Positions 6,950 through 15,450 of a DNA stretch of 64,000 nucleotides are shown here, piece after piece. This DNA is from JADFOI01 sp965218935 (GTDB taxonomy: Bacteria; Acidobacteriota; UBA6911; RPQK01; JADFOI01). The notes under the pieces are model-generated. The model did no database searches, was not told the origin of the DNA, and saw only the letters and a list, made by a program, of their open reading frames with translations. Every line of letters begins with the position of its first letter. The stretch's first letter is position 1. The stretch is from NCBI GenBank assembly GCA_965218935.1, contig CBDCMH010000007.1, forward strand, positions 558,001 through 622,000, in the 5' to 3' direction. Made by a program: the position numbers and the translations under genes.

Positions 6950-8442
6950 TTGCCTCACGTAAAAATCTATTCCAAAGGGTATTCGTTGCCTCACTAAGAA
7001 TCTATCCGAAAGGGATTGCAAAAAGTGGTGGTAAAAAGCACCAACCAGAGGAGTGGCAACCCCTTGCCCAACACCCGCAGCCTGCAGCAAGAGAAAGATT
7101 TTCACATCCAGCCCGCTTCCCATCGTTTCTTCTGCTCAGGAGTCGGTTTGAGCAAAAGGCAATTCTGAAGCCAGCCGATCTGCCGTGCCAGCTGGGCCGG
7201 ATTGAGCTTCTCATACTCTCGGGCCAGTTCCCGCTTGATCTTGTCCGCCACCTCAGGGGACTCGCAGATCCTCCGGTAGGGAGTTTTCGGCACATCATAC
7301 TTTTTCCAGATCCGAGACCCTCGACGTTGCTTGGCCACCATCTTCATGACCGGCTTGAAAAAGTTGATCTGCAGTCGCAGCCGATCGTACAACTCGTTCA
7401 CCAGCTCCTGTTCTCGCTCTCCCTCGTAGCGAGCATAACCCACGGCCCGCCGAACCACCGAATAGTTTTTCTGCTCCACATAAGGGTTGTCATTCTTGCG
7501 CGAGGGGCGGGTTCGGCTGAAGCTGATCTTTTCCTGCTCACAAAAACGAATCAAGTGCTTGTTGATGAACTCGCTGCCGTTGTCCGAAGCCATCCCCAGC
7601 CAAGGGAAGGGCGAGCGCTTCTGAAGCAGCTTCATCGCTTCCAGGACCCACACCTGGGCCTTATTGCGCACCGCTCGGACCTCTGTCCAGCCCGTGTACA
7701 CGTCCGTCACATCCAGGGTTTGAAGGTAGTCCCCCCGACCCTGGCCTCCCTCATGGCCCACCAGGTCCACTTCCACAAAACCGGGGCGATCCTCCTGCCA
7801 GTCGGCGAAACGCTTGATCGGAATCTGGTGTTTGAGCAGCGTTCCCGGCTTGGTTCCGGATCGTCCTTTGAGACGGTGCTTGCACCTTTCGGGCTCCAGC
7901 AGCCGATCGATGGTGGCGGCGCTGATCTGCATCAACCGCTCATGGGTGCTGGCATCCACTTTCAGTTCCCCATGTCTTTGTAAAATGGGTACCACTTCCG
8001 GCAAAATCGCGACCAGACGTTTGCCACACAAATAGTCCAGTATCTCCCAGATCATCGTCAGCGCCTTTAGAACTTTCTGGTCGTATTTGCGGGCCCGCTC
8101 TCGCCGTACTCTCTTGCCGATATCCCCTACCGCCACCAGCTTGGGGCTCAACCGGATCCGCTTGCCCTGGTGGCGAAGCAGATAGGCTCCATAGCAGCGG
8201 TTGTAGCCCGTCATTTGGGTAAACTCCGTCAACACTTCCCCCTTCACCTTCTTGCCCTTCTTCCGGTAGCGGGGGGCAAAACTTTTGATCAATACACGCT
8301 TTTCTGCCATCGTTAACCTCATTGGTGCCCTCCATTCCTTCATGGAGGACACTTCTATTCCCCTGCTCAGGGCCAGGCAATTTCGAATAGATTTTTTAAT
8401 GAGGCAACGTATCCATTTCGAATAGATTTTTGATGAGGCAAT
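6950..8442 (-). mobile_element. Insertion sequence with doubled terminal motifs (ISNCY-like)
   Basis: A 1.5-kb element holding one transposase gene on the minus strand. Each end carries two tandem copies of a motif reading TTGCCTCA, a short spacer, AATCTATYC, then GAAAGG or similar. Left copies start at 6951 and 6987. Right copies, inverted, end at 8407 and 8441. The copies are 34-36 bases apart. Ends are placed at the outermost TTGCCTCA. I cannot see a clear target duplication. The element lies between the methyltransferase gene and a truncated kinase gene. The family name is tentative. Confidence 0.8.
7102..8322 (-). CDS. Transposase with integrase catalytic core
   Basis: A 406-residue DDE transposase. 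Residues 1-110 are helical and basic and carry the DNA-binding part (MAEKRVLIKSFAPRYRKKGK, TQMTGYNRCYGAYLLR). The rve core has its first acidic residue in FVEVDLVGHEGG, the second Asp in MASDNGSEFINKH, and Glu in NPYVEQKNYSVVRR. I place the start at 8322 because GGAGGG lies 7-8 bases upstream; an in-frame ATG at 8343 and longer extensions have no support. The C-terminal zone is basic (KMVAKQRRGSRIWKKYD). Intact by eye. Confidence 0.85.
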   Translation of the reverse strand: MRLTMAEKRVLIKSFAPRYRKKGKKVKGEVLTEFTQMTGYNRCYGAYLLRHQGKRIRLSPKLVAVGDIGKRVRRERARKYDQKVLKALTMIWEILDYLCGKRLVAILPEVVPILQRHGELKVDASTHERLMQISAATIDRLLEPERCKHRLKGRSGTKPGTLLKHQIPIKRFADWQEDRPGFVEVDLVGHEGGQGRGDYLQTLDVTDVYTGWTEVRAVRNKAQVWVLEAMKLLQKRSPFPWLGMASDNGSEFINKHLIRFCEQEKISFSRTRPSRKNDNPYVEQKNYSVVRRAVGYARYEGEREQELVNELYDRLRLQINFFKPVMKMVAKQRRGSRIWKKYDVPKTPYRRICESPEVADKIKRELAREYEKLNPAQLARQIGWLQNCLLLKPTPEQKKRWEAGWM

Positions 8443-8514
8443 TCGGTCCCTTGCCTTCCGCGCGCTCCAGGCGTAACATTGAGCGCAACTGTATTGCCAG
8501 CGAGGGGGAGTTCT

Positions 8515-8709
8515 ATGGTCGGCAAGACCATCAGTCATTGCGAGGTTCTTGAGAAGATCGGTCAGGGAGGCATGGGCGAGGTGTACCGCGCTGAGGACAC
8601 TAACCTGAGCGGTGAAGTCGCCATCAAGGTGCCGCCTGAGGGGTTCACGAGAGATCCCCAGCGGCTGGAAAGATTTGAAAGGGAAGCCAAGCTCCTTGCA
8701 TCTGAATAG
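8515..8709 (+). pseudogene. Truncated Ser/Thr kinase (N-terminal lobe only)
   Basis: 64 codons of a PknB-type kinase N-lobe: MVGKTISHCEVLEKIGQGGM, GEVYRAEDTNL, then VAIKVPPEGF with the ATP-binding Lys, and FEREAKLLASE followed by a stop. Normally ..LLASLNHPNI would follow. The catalytic loop and everything downstream are missing. A strong ribosome binding site (GAGGGGGAG) remains, so a peptide may still be made. It is a relic, probably of the same kind of gene whose tail is at 5776-5895. Confidence 0.8.
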
Positions 8710-8746
8710 GGCGGCTTCTAGAATCTTAGGTTAGAAGGAGGGTGTT

Positions 8747-10558
8747 ATGAATTTATTGCGCAGGTCATTCAGTTGGAGGGTGTTGTCTGCGGCCGTGATT
8801 CTGGGCGTCACGAGCGGCCTTATTACGGCGGGCTCAAACCTTGCCTTGGAAGTAACGGATGAAGGTTTCTTCCCCAAGGCCAAGCTGTCTCGACCCATTC
8901 ACCAGGTTCGAGTGGTCACCAATATCATGATCCCCATGAGAGACGGTACCCAGCTGGCAGCTGATATTTATATGCCTTCGGGCAAGGGGCCCTTCCCCGC
9001 TTTGGTGGAGCGGACTCCCTACGGGAAGTCTGGAGGGGAGGAAGATGGAAGATACTTTGCTCGGCGTGGTTTTGTAGTCGTCGTACAAGATGTGCGAGGG
9101 CGTTTTGCTTCCGAAGGCGATTATTACTTTCTTCGAGATGAAGCTTGGGGGGAAAGGCAAGACGGGTACGATACGGTGGAGTGGATTGCCGTGCAGCCCT
9201 GGAGCAGCGGCAGTGTCGGCAGCTACGGTACGTCTTACGGTGGCATGAACTCCTATCTGACGGCCGTAACCCGTCCTCCCCATCTGAAAGCAGTCTTCTC
9301 GAGTATGGCCTTTCGGGATCTTTATCGGGAGCAAAAGTACCCGAACGGGGCAATGAGAGGATTTGCTCTCAATTGGATGGTCAATAACGACACAATTCTC
9401 AGGTCGCTCAATAGCTCAGCCGATTTCCAGGCTTGGTTGAAGTCACAAACAGGTTCAGCCACTTCCTTTTATCGCAGCTTGCTGTCGCAGGAGGCTCTGG
9501 ATACTTTTGATCATCCCAGTGATGGGCCTTTCTGGCACCAGTGGGCCATCTATAAGAAGTGGTCGGAGATCGATGTCCCCATCTATCACCACAACGGATG
9601 GTACGATCGATTTACGGAAGGAGCCACCAGGAACTTTGCTGGAATTGTCAAGAGCGGGAAGAGTGAAAAGACCAGGAAATCCCAGAAACTAATCCTCGGA
9701 CCCTGGCCGCACGGCTCGTCAGGGCCGCGTGAGGTGGGGGACATCGATTTTGGTCCAGAAGCGGAAGTCGAGGTGAATGCTGTCCGTCTCAGATGGTTCG
9801 AATATTGGCTGAAAGGGATCGACAACGGGATCATGGAGGAGCCTCCCGTGAGCATCTTCGTGATGGGTGAAAACAGATGGCGGCACGAGAACAGCTGGCC
9901 CATTGCCAGAGCCAGACAGGTCCCCTACTACTTCCGCTCCGGCAGCCATCCCCCTCAATTTTCTCTCAATGACGGTGTCCTAAGTTCTCAGCCGCCGGGA
10001 GCGGAAGAGCCAGACGAGTATGTTTCCGACCCCTTAAATCCCCTTCCTACCGTTGGCGGAGAAGCCAATCCAGATGGTCCGTTAGGCCCACAAGATCAAA
10101 GGCCTGTGGAAGCGAAATCTCTGACTTTCACGAGCGAACCTCTCTTGGAAGATCTTGAAGTCACCGGTCAGGTCCAGGTAGTCCTGTATGCCTCCTCCTC
10201 GGCGGTAGACACGGACTTTGTAGCCATGCTGAGCGATGTTCATCCGGATGGTTATTCACTCTATCTACGCCAGCAGGTCCTGCGAGCCCGTTACCGGGAG
10301 TCCCTGGACAAACCAGTCCTGATGGAACCGGACGAGATTTACAAGTTCACTTTTCAGTTGCTTCCCACTTCCAATGTCTTTAAAGCCGGCCACCGGATTC
10401 GGGTGAGTATTTCCAGCAGCAGTTTCCCGAAGTGGATTCCCAATACCAACAGCGGAAAACAGTTGGGCGAGGATACCCAACTCGTTCAGGCGGCCAATGT
10501 CATCTATCATGATTCGGTGCACCCCTCACATGTGGTGCTGCCACTGATTTCGCGGTAG
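8747..10558 (+). CDS. Secreted CocE/NonD-family hydrolase (peptidase S15-like)
   Basis: A 603-residue alpha/beta hydrolase. Residues 1-29 are a signal peptide (basic start, AAVILGVTSGLITAG core). The nucleophile is Ser163 in GTSYGG, close to the GxSYxG seen in CocE. The catalytic Asp is probably in HNGWYDRFTEG and the His in ILGPWPHGS. The C-terminal third is the X-Pro dipeptidyl-peptidase jelly-roll (LTFTSEPLLEDLEVTG, FKAGHRIRVSISSSSFP). Family members cleave acyl esters, cocaine-like esters, beta-lactams or X-Pro peptides; the substrate here is unknown. AGAAGGAGGGTG precedes the ATG. Monocistronic. The DNA just after the stop holds a copied MaoC fragment. Confidence 0.85.
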   Translation: MNLLRRSFSWRVLSAAVILGVTSGLITAGSNLALEVTDEGFFPKAKLSRPIHQVRVVTNIMIPMRDGTQLAADIYMPSGKGPFPALVERTPYGKSGGEEDGRYFARRGFVVVVQDVRGRFASEGDYYFLRDEAWGERQDGYDTVEWIAVQPWSSGSVGSYGTSYGGMNSYLTAVTRPPHLKAVFSSMAFRDLYREQKYPNGAMRGFALNWMVNNDTILRSLNSSADFQAWLKSQTGSATSFYRSLLSQEALDTFDHPSDGPFWHQWAIYKKWSEIDVPIYHHNGWYDRFTEGATRNFAGIVKSGKSEKTRKSQKLILGPWPHGSSGPREVGDIDFGPEAEVEVNAVRLRWFEYWLKGIDNGIMEEPPVSIFVMGENRWRHENSWPIARARQVPYYFRSGSHPPQFSLNDGVLSSQPPGAEEPDEYVSDPLNPLPTVGGEANPDGPLGPQDQRPVEAKSLTFTSEPLLEDLEVTGQVQVVLYASSSAVDTDFVAMLSDVHPDGYSLYLRQQVLRARYRESLDKPVLMEPDEIYKFTFQLLPTSNVFKAGHRIRVSISSSSFPKWIPNTNSGKQLGEDTQLVQAANVIYHDSVHPSHVVLPLISR

Positions 10559-10561
10559 AAA

Positions 10562-10636
10562 ATCAAGGTGACTCGAGAAGGAGAGGAAACGGTTCTGGAA
10601 GGCGAAGCTTGGTGTTATACGTTTAAGCCCTGACCG
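10562..10636 (+). pseudogene. Duplicated 3' end of the MaoC gene
   Basis: Bases 10562-10624 are identical to 5459-5521, the last codons of the MaoC hydratase gene. The following dozen bases, including the CCCTGA stop, are similar. Only about 20 codons are present (KVTREGEETVLEGEAWCYTF), without a start. It lies right after the hydrolase stop. The 16-mer CTTGGTGTTATACGTT from this piece appears a third time at 10944-10959. This is a recent partial duplication. Confidence 0.85.
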
Positions 10637-10675
10637 CCCTCTCAGCTGACCTCGTAAACCATGTTTTGAAAGTGC

Positions 10676-10850
10676 TCACTTAGAAGGAGCAGGGGATAAG
10701 CCCGAGACAGCTGTCGTGCTCTCGGTAACCATTTCTTGCTTCTTCTGAATAATGGTTGCACTCAATTTCATTCCCTTCGTTAGCTCACTTACGCCTTTCT
10801 CTTCTCCATCCACAATGAACTTGAACCCCGCTGGAACTACCGACTGTCTT
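10676..10850 (-). pseudogene. Decayed gene remnant on the minus strand
   Basis: Reading the minus strand from 10850 to a TGA at 10676-10678 gives an open frame without a start codon: QSVVPAGFKFIVDGEEKGV, then SELTKGMKLSATIIQKKQ and a Thr/Ser-rich end. The VPAGFKF-VDG and LTKGMKLSATI pattern matches a repeat seen in secreted acidobacterial proteins (a 'vDGke.sv.dL..GmkltAt' motif, recalled, not aligned). The frame upstream degrades and meets a stop at about 10906. I read it as the C-terminal end of a lost gene. Confidence 0.45.
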
Positions 10851-10965
10851 CGTCTACTGTCAAGATGACAGTGCCACCTTTGGGAATTGGTGAAACCCAG
10901 TCATACCATTGTTCTCAAGGGATGCCTGGCTTTACCCGAACAACTTGGTGTTATACGTTCCCAGG

Positions 10966-12144
10966 ATGAGAGAACGGAATAGGGCACTCGCCCTTGTCTC
11001 AACGGCTGTGCTGCTGGCTTCCTCAACATGGTTTTCCGGAACCGCTGCTGCGCCCGACCTGATTCACTCCTGGCGGCTTACTTCCACGGAGAGTGCATGG
11101 CTGACCATCTCCGTTCAACTGGGGTTCATAGCGGGCACGTTCCTCTACGCATTTTTTAACCTGGCCGACATCTTTAACCCGCGCCGGGTCTTCTTCGTAT
11201 CCGCTTTACTCGGTGCAGCGTTCAGCGCGGCTTTTGCTTTTCTTTCCCAAGGGCTCTCAGCGGCGCTTCTCTTTCGCGCCCTAACGGGCGTGAGCCTGGC
11301 AGGGATTTATCCTGTGGGAATGAAACTGGTTGCTTCTTGGTTCCGGTCACAACTGGGATGGCGGCTGGGAGTTCTGGTGGGTGCCCTGACGCTGGGAACG
11401 GCTTTTCCTTACCTCATCCAGGCCCTTGGCTCCCGGTTCGATTGGAGAACTCTGGCAGGAACAGCCTCCGCATTGACCTTGGGCGGAGGATGTCTCGTCC
11501 TGATGGCCCTCTCAGACGGTCCTTTTCTCAAAGCTCGGGCACCCTTTGATACCAGGATGTTATGGAGAGTCTTTGCTCATCTTCCTTTCCGCAGAACGGC
11601 CTACGGGTATTTCGGTCACATGTGGGAACTCTACGCCTTCTGGTCGATGGTCATCTTTTATTTGGGTTCTCGTTTTCAAAGCGACGACCCATCCGCCAGT
11701 AGAGGGCTCTCTTTGCTCGCCTTTTTGATTATCGGAAGCGGCTCATTGGGTTGCATCCTGGGAGGATGGATTTCAAGGCAAATCGGAAAAAAGAAAGTGG
11801 CGAAATTCTCCTTGATGGTGAGCGGCACTCTCTGTTTCACTTCGGGAATCCTCTATGAACTGAATCCCGGGCTCCTTGTTGTGCTGCTTCTCATCTGGGG
11901 ATTTTTCGTGGTCTCAGACTCACCCCAGTTTTCTGCCCTGGCTGCAAGATACTGTCCTCCCGAGTACACGGGAACGGCATTGACGGTTCAAAATGGGCTG
12001 GGCTTTGCCGTCACCGTGATTTCCATTCAACTGACTCCCTGGATGGCCGATATCCTGGGCTGGAAATGGGCCTTGACCTTCCTGGGCCTGGGTCCGCTGA
12101 TCGCGCTCTATTTCGTCCAAAAGCTGCCCGAAAACGGTGACTAG
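10966..12144 (+). CDS. MFS transporter
   Basis: About 392 residues with 12 predicted membrane helices of the major facilitator superfamily. The first helix is LALVSTAVLLASSTWFSGTA. The TM2-3 region is followed by the loop NLADIFNPRRVFF, and the central basic loop lies around residues 190-210. The second half begins with YGYFGHMWELYAFWSMV. The pattern (AAPDLIHSW, RALTGVSLAGIYPVGMKLVA) is close to nitrate/cyanate-type MFS permeases, but the substrate is open. I choose the ATG at 10966; the longer ATG at 10909 would add 19 residues encoded by DNA that includes a repeated MaoC-derived 16-mer. Neither start has a strong ribosome binding site. Confidence 0.8.
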   Translation: MRERNRALALVSTAVLLASSTWFSGTAAAPDLIHSWRLTSTESAWLTISVQLGFIAGTFLYAFFNLADIFNPRRVFFVSALLGAAFSAAFAFLSQGLSAALLFRALTGVSLAGIYPVGMKLVASWFRSQLGWRLGVLVGALTLGTAFPYLIQALGSRFDWRTLAGTASALTLGGGCLVLMALSDGPFLKARAPFDTRMLWRVFAHLPFRRTAYGYFGHMWELYAFWSMVIFYLGSRFQSDDPSASRGLSLLAFLIIGSGSLGCILGGWISRQIGKKKVAKFSLMVSGTLCFTSGILYELNPGLLVVLLLIWGFFVVSDSPQFSALAARYCPPEYTGTALTVQNGLGFAVTVISIQLTPWMADILGWKWALTFLGLGPLIALYFVQKLPENGD

Positions 12145-12169
12145 ACTCTGGAGTGGGGGGGAGTGTGGG

Positions 12170-13072
12170 TCAGACCGCTATCCTGCGGACCTTGCGCTTG
12201 AGAGTGCGGATTCGCCGCCGAATCAACTTCAACTGGACATGATCGTGGGCCTCAATGGCAGCATCCCGCTGTGATTTCAGCTCTCGAATCTGGACTTTGA
12301 ACTTGCTCTTCTCTTTGTTCACCACAGGAGGAGATTCTTCCGGTGTAGCTTCCTGAGCAGGCGCTTCCTTCTTTTTCGCACTTTTCTGGGCGGCAGGTTT
12401 TTCCTCTTCCGCCCCCTCAGGGGCAGGCTCACTGGTTTCGTCTTCCTGGGTCGCTGCAGCCTCCTTCTTTGCGCTCTCCTCGGGAGGCTCACTGGCTTTA
12501 CTCTCCTGGGCGGCAGGCTCCTCGTCTTCTACCTTCTTTTCAGAAGCTTCAGGGGCTTTGCTTTTCTGGGCGGCAGGTTTTTCCTCTTCCGCCCCCTCAG
12601 GGGCAGGCTCACTGGTTTCGTCTTCCTGGGTCGCTGCAGCCTCTTCCTCCTTTGCGCTCTCCTCAGGAGGCTCACTGGCTTTACTCTCCTGGGCGGCAGG
12701 CTCCTTGTCTTCTACCTTCTTTTCAGAAGCTTCAGGGGCTTCGCTTTTCTTGGTGGCAGGTTCTTCCTCTTCCGACCCCTCAGGAGCAGGCTCACTGGTT
12801 TCGTCTTCCTGGGCAGCTGCAGCCTCCTCCTTTGCGCTCTCCTCGGGAGCTTCAGTGGCTTTACTCTCCTGGGCGGCAGGCTCCTTGTCTGGTGCAGTTT
12901 TTTCGGGAGAGTCACCGGCTTCAATCCCCAGCGCCTGGCACAACGCTGCCAGCAGTGCCTCCTTGGCCATCTTGGCATGGTCCTGCAACGCTTCGTGTTC
13001 CGTTGCCTCAGCGATCTTTCGGAGTTGGGCTACGGTCTTCTTACTCAGGTCCTCGAACTTGAATTCCGACAT
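12170..13072 (-). CDS. Acidic repeat protein with Rho-N/SAP-like head and basic tail
   Basis: A 300-residue protein in three parts. Residues 1-52 resemble the Rho N-terminal/SAP-like helical fold (FEDLSKKTVAQLRKIAEATE...LLAALCQALGIE), usually nucleic-acid binding. Residues 63-231 are 2.8 near-identical repeats of 60-61 residues, rich in Glu, Ala, Pro and Ser (AAQESKASEPPEESAK, QEDETSEPAPEG). Residues 255-300 are a strongly basic helix (KVQIRELKSQRDAAIEAH, RRRIRTLKRKVRR). The protein therefore has a DNA/RNA-binding-like head, a long acidic linker and a basic end. Function unknown; a nucleoid- or RNA-associated scaffold is a guess. It is convergent with the MFS gene and precedes no obvious partner. 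Confidence 0.75.
   Translation of the reverse strand: MSEFKFEDLSKKTVAQLRKIAEATEHEALQDHAKMAKEALLAALCQALGIEAGDSPEKTAPDKEPAAQESKATEAPEESAKEEAAAAQEDETSEPAPEGSEEEEPATKKSEAPEASEKKVEDKEPAAQESKASEPPEESAKEEEAAATQEDETSEPAPEGAEEEKPAAQKSKAPEASEKKVEDEEPAAQESKASEPPEESAKKEAAATQEDETSEPAPEGAEEEKPAAQKSAKKKEAPAQEATPEESPPVVNKEKSKFKVQIRELKSQRDAAIEAHDHVQLKLIRRRIRTLKRKVRRIAV
12380..12886 (-). repeat. In-frame tandem repeat of about 180 bp (2.8 units)
   Basis: Units lie at about 12886-12707 (60 codons), 12706-12524 (61 codons) and 12523-12380 (48 codons, incomplete). They are nearly identical at DNA level, so they probably arose by recent unequal crossing over. Copy number may vary between strains. Confidence 0.85.
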
Positions 13073-13105
13073 GTTTCGTATGCCTCAGTGTTTCGGCTTA
13101 GCTAT

Positions 13106-13357
13106 TCACTGGCGTGGTTTTGAAGAGACCAGCCTTGAGGACTGGGCAACGCTGCTTTTGTCAGTTCGGAGTTTCAATCTTTTCTTGCAGGTATCACAGA
13201 AGTAGACGAAGTCCTTCTTATCGATACTCTCCTGGGTGATGATGTCGTCTTCTTTTGTCTCGTTCCATTGCTGCGCCGTGGAACAGTCTCGGCATATCAC
13301 TTGTCGTGTTTCACCCACTCGCAAGGCGACGATTTCGTCATCTTTATAAATGCCCAT
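13106..13357 (-). CDS. Small zinc-ribbon protein
   Basis: 83 residues with two CxxC knuckles, Cys22/Cys25 (ICRDCSTA) and Cys54/Cys57 (YFCDTCKKR), 29 residues apart. This is a zinc-ribbon arrangement. The C-terminus is basic and Ser-rich. GGGAGGAAG lies just before the ATG. It lies 33 bases upstream of the acidic repeat protein gene on the same strand and may be co-transcribed with it. No function assigned; such ribbons often bind nucleic acid or act as protein adaptors. Confidence 0.7.
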   Translation of the reverse strand: MGIYKDDEIVALRVGETRQVICRDCSTAQQWNETKEDDIITQESIDKKDFVYFCDTCKKRLKLRTDKSSVAQSSRLVSSKPRQ

Positions 13358-13646
13358 AGTCTTCCTCCCGGAAAAGATCCGTCCTCCAGCTATCTTCTGA
13401 ACCCTTTCTTTGACACTTTAAAAAGGTCAGGTGGATAACCGAGTCATGTGTTCTCAGATTAGAATAAGGGTTCACCCGACTTTCTCCTGTGCATGTCCTC
13501 TCAATATTTACACCGGGAGAGGGTGGATTACAAGATATAATCACATCCGATGAAGGGAGTGGCATCCATGATACGCTTTTTCCCTGGCCACAATCCCTCG
13601 CCATCTAAAGAAACACAAGCTTTCCAGTTTGGATATGATAAGCAAG
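13358..13646. other. Intergenic region upstream of nadE
   Basis: Divergent gap of 289 bases between the zinc-ribbon gene and nadE. A perfect TATAAT at 13536-13541 could be a -10 box about 105 bases before the nadE start, but no -35 box stands at the right distance. Otherwise I see nothing. Confidence 0.35.
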
Positions 13647-15419
13647 ATGAAATTTAATGTTTCCCTGGCTCAGATCAATCCCAAAAGCGGCGATATTGCC
13701 GGGAATGCAGAAAAGATTCTGGCCGGCATCGCTCAGGCGAAAAAGGAAAAGTCTGATCTGGTGGTTTTTCCGGAGATGGCCTTGAGCGGCTATTGTCTGG
13801 ATGAAAAGCTTCTCACCAATCTCCAGTTCTTAAGAGAAAATAAGCGGGTGCTTATGGAGAAAATTCTCCCTGCGAGTCAAGGAATTGCCGTCGTTGTGGG
13901 TTTTTTGGATTTCGACGAGCGGCGCAAGGGGCCGGAGGGGGAAGTCATCCGTTATAACGCCGCCGCCGTTCTCCAGCAGGGTCAACTGCTCCAAATCGTT
14001 CATAAGCGGCTGCTGCCCTCCTATCGCTACTTCGACGACAAGCGATATTTCACTCCTGGACGTGAGGTTCAACCCGTACCCATCCAAACCGCTCAGGGTG
14101 AAGTTTCCCTGGGGGTGCTAATCTGTGAGGATCTCTGGGAGGAAGGTTACGACTTCAAACCCTGCGCTCTTTACCGTGAGCAGGGCGTCGACTATCTCAT
14201 CACCATCAACGCCAGTCCTTTTGTGGGGAGCCGTCCGGGCCAAAAGGACGGCAAACGCTTTGAGCGAGCGAGTCTCATCGAAAGCCAGGCCCGACGTTAC
14301 GGGGTCCCGATTCTATATCTCAATACCGTGGGCGTGGCCGATAACGGGAAAAACGTGATCCCCTTTGACGGGATGAGCCTGGCCTACGACCGCACCGGCC
14401 AGCTGGTCGCCGCACTCAAGCAATTTAGCGAAGACCAGCAAACGGTCTCCTTTGCGGAGGGCACGGCGATGCCCATTTCCGAGCCTGTTTTCGATCGGGA
14501 GGCTGAAATCTATCAAGGATTGGTCATGGGTGTTCGCGACTACTATCAGAAAACGGGGATTTTCAAGTCGGTGCTCCAGACCGTCTCTGGAGGGATTGAT
14601 TCGGCCTTGGGCACCGCCATTGCGTTTGAGTCCATGGGCAGGGAATTGCTGTCGGTCTACAATCTACCCTCTCAGTACAATTCTGAGGAGAGTCAGGGTC
14701 TGGCTCGCCAACTGGCAGAAACTTTCGAGGTGGAGTATCACGTCATCCCCATTCAGGCAATGGTGGATCACTTCACCCGGGACTTCGAGCACCACCTTCA
14801 TCCCATGCAATCTTGCGTCACCCGGGAAAATCTTCAGGCCCGGATTCGAGGACTGATCATGATGGCCGAATCCAACGACCGGGAAGCGCTCTTGTTAACC
14901 AACGGCAATGAAACGGAAATTGCACTGGGTTATGCCACCCTCTATGGGGACATGGTGGGAGGGCTTTCGGTGATCGGCGATCTCTCCAAGCCGGATGTGT
15001 ATCGATTGGCTCGGTACGTCAATCGAAAGTGGGGGCGGGCCATGATTCCGGAAAAAATCTTCACAATACCTCCTTCTGCCGAGCTCCGGGAAAATCAGGT
15101 GGATCCCTTTGACTACCAGGTGGTCAGTCCCCTGGTGAGCGACTTTATGGAACGAGGGCTCAATCCTACGGATCTGGTGAGTTGCTTTCAAGAGCATCGC
15201 CTCGACCCGCAGTACTACTCTCTGGAAGGGAAGAGTATCTACGAACGATACAACCTCGAGGAATTTCGAGAACTTGCTCAGGAGCTCTTCCAAAGATTGA
15301 ACCGCTCTGTGTACAAACGCCTGCAAGGAGCCCCCATCATTGTGGTTTCCCAGCGGGCCTTTGGGTTTGATCTGCGGGAGACCATCATCAATGGCTGGGA
15401 GGGGAAGATCACGGAGTGA
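13647..15419 (+). CDS. nadE: Glutamine-dependent NAD+ synthetase
   Basis: 590 residues from the ATG at 13647. Residues 1-270 are the nitrilase-fold glutaminase, with catalytic Glu43 (FPEMALSGY), Lys120 (HKRLLPSY) and Cys160 (VLICEDLWE). Residues about 285-575 are the NAD synthase, with the ATP pyrophosphatase P-loop SGGIDSA at 314-320. It amidates deamido-NAD+ to NAD+ using glutamine, the last step of NAD synthesis. The length is normal for the two-domain bacterial enzyme. An upstream TTG (13629) and ATG (13635) are in frame, but the family begins at MKFNVSLAQINP. No clear ribosome binding site is visible. Confidence 0.93.
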   Translation: MKFNVSLAQINPKSGDIAGNAEKILAGIAQAKKEKSDLVVFPEMALSGYCLDEKLLTNLQFLRENKRVLMEKILPASQGIAVVVGFLDFDERRKGPEGEVIRYNAAAVLQQGQLLQIVHKRLLPSYRYFDDKRYFTPGREVQPVPIQTAQGEVSLGVLICEDLWEEGYDFKPCALYREQGVDYLITINASPFVGSRPGQKDGKRFERASLIESQARRYGVPILYLNTVGVADNGKNVIPFDGMSLAYDRTGQLVAALKQFSEDQQTVSFAEGTAMPISEPVFDREAEIYQGLVMGVRDYYQKTGIFKSVLQTVSGGIDSALGTAIAFESMGRELLSVYNLPSQYNSEESQGLARQLAETFEVEYHVIPIQAMVDHFTRDFEHHLHPMQSCVTRENLQARIRGLIMMAESNDREALLLTNGNETEIALGYATLYGDMVGGLSVIGDLSKPDVYRLARYVNRKWGRAMIPEKIFTIPPSAELRENQVDPFDYQVVSPLVSDFMERGLNPTDLVSCFQEHRLDPQYYSLEGKSIYERYNLEEFRELAQELFQRLNRSVYKRLQGAPIIVVSQRAFGFDLRETIINGWEGKITE

Positions 15420-15450
15420 CTTAGCCGGGAAACGTCAGGATGGCAAAGAC

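Noticed and set aside
6925..7983. Plus-strand open frame of 352 codons in the second IS
   Set aside because: Antisense to an intact DDE transposase; no recognisable domain.
12469..13205. Plus-strand Ser/Ala-rich frames opposite the acidic repeat protein
   Set aside because: Their repeats are the mirror of the minus-strand repeats. The minus strand has the plausible head and tail domains, and the plus frames have no start signal.
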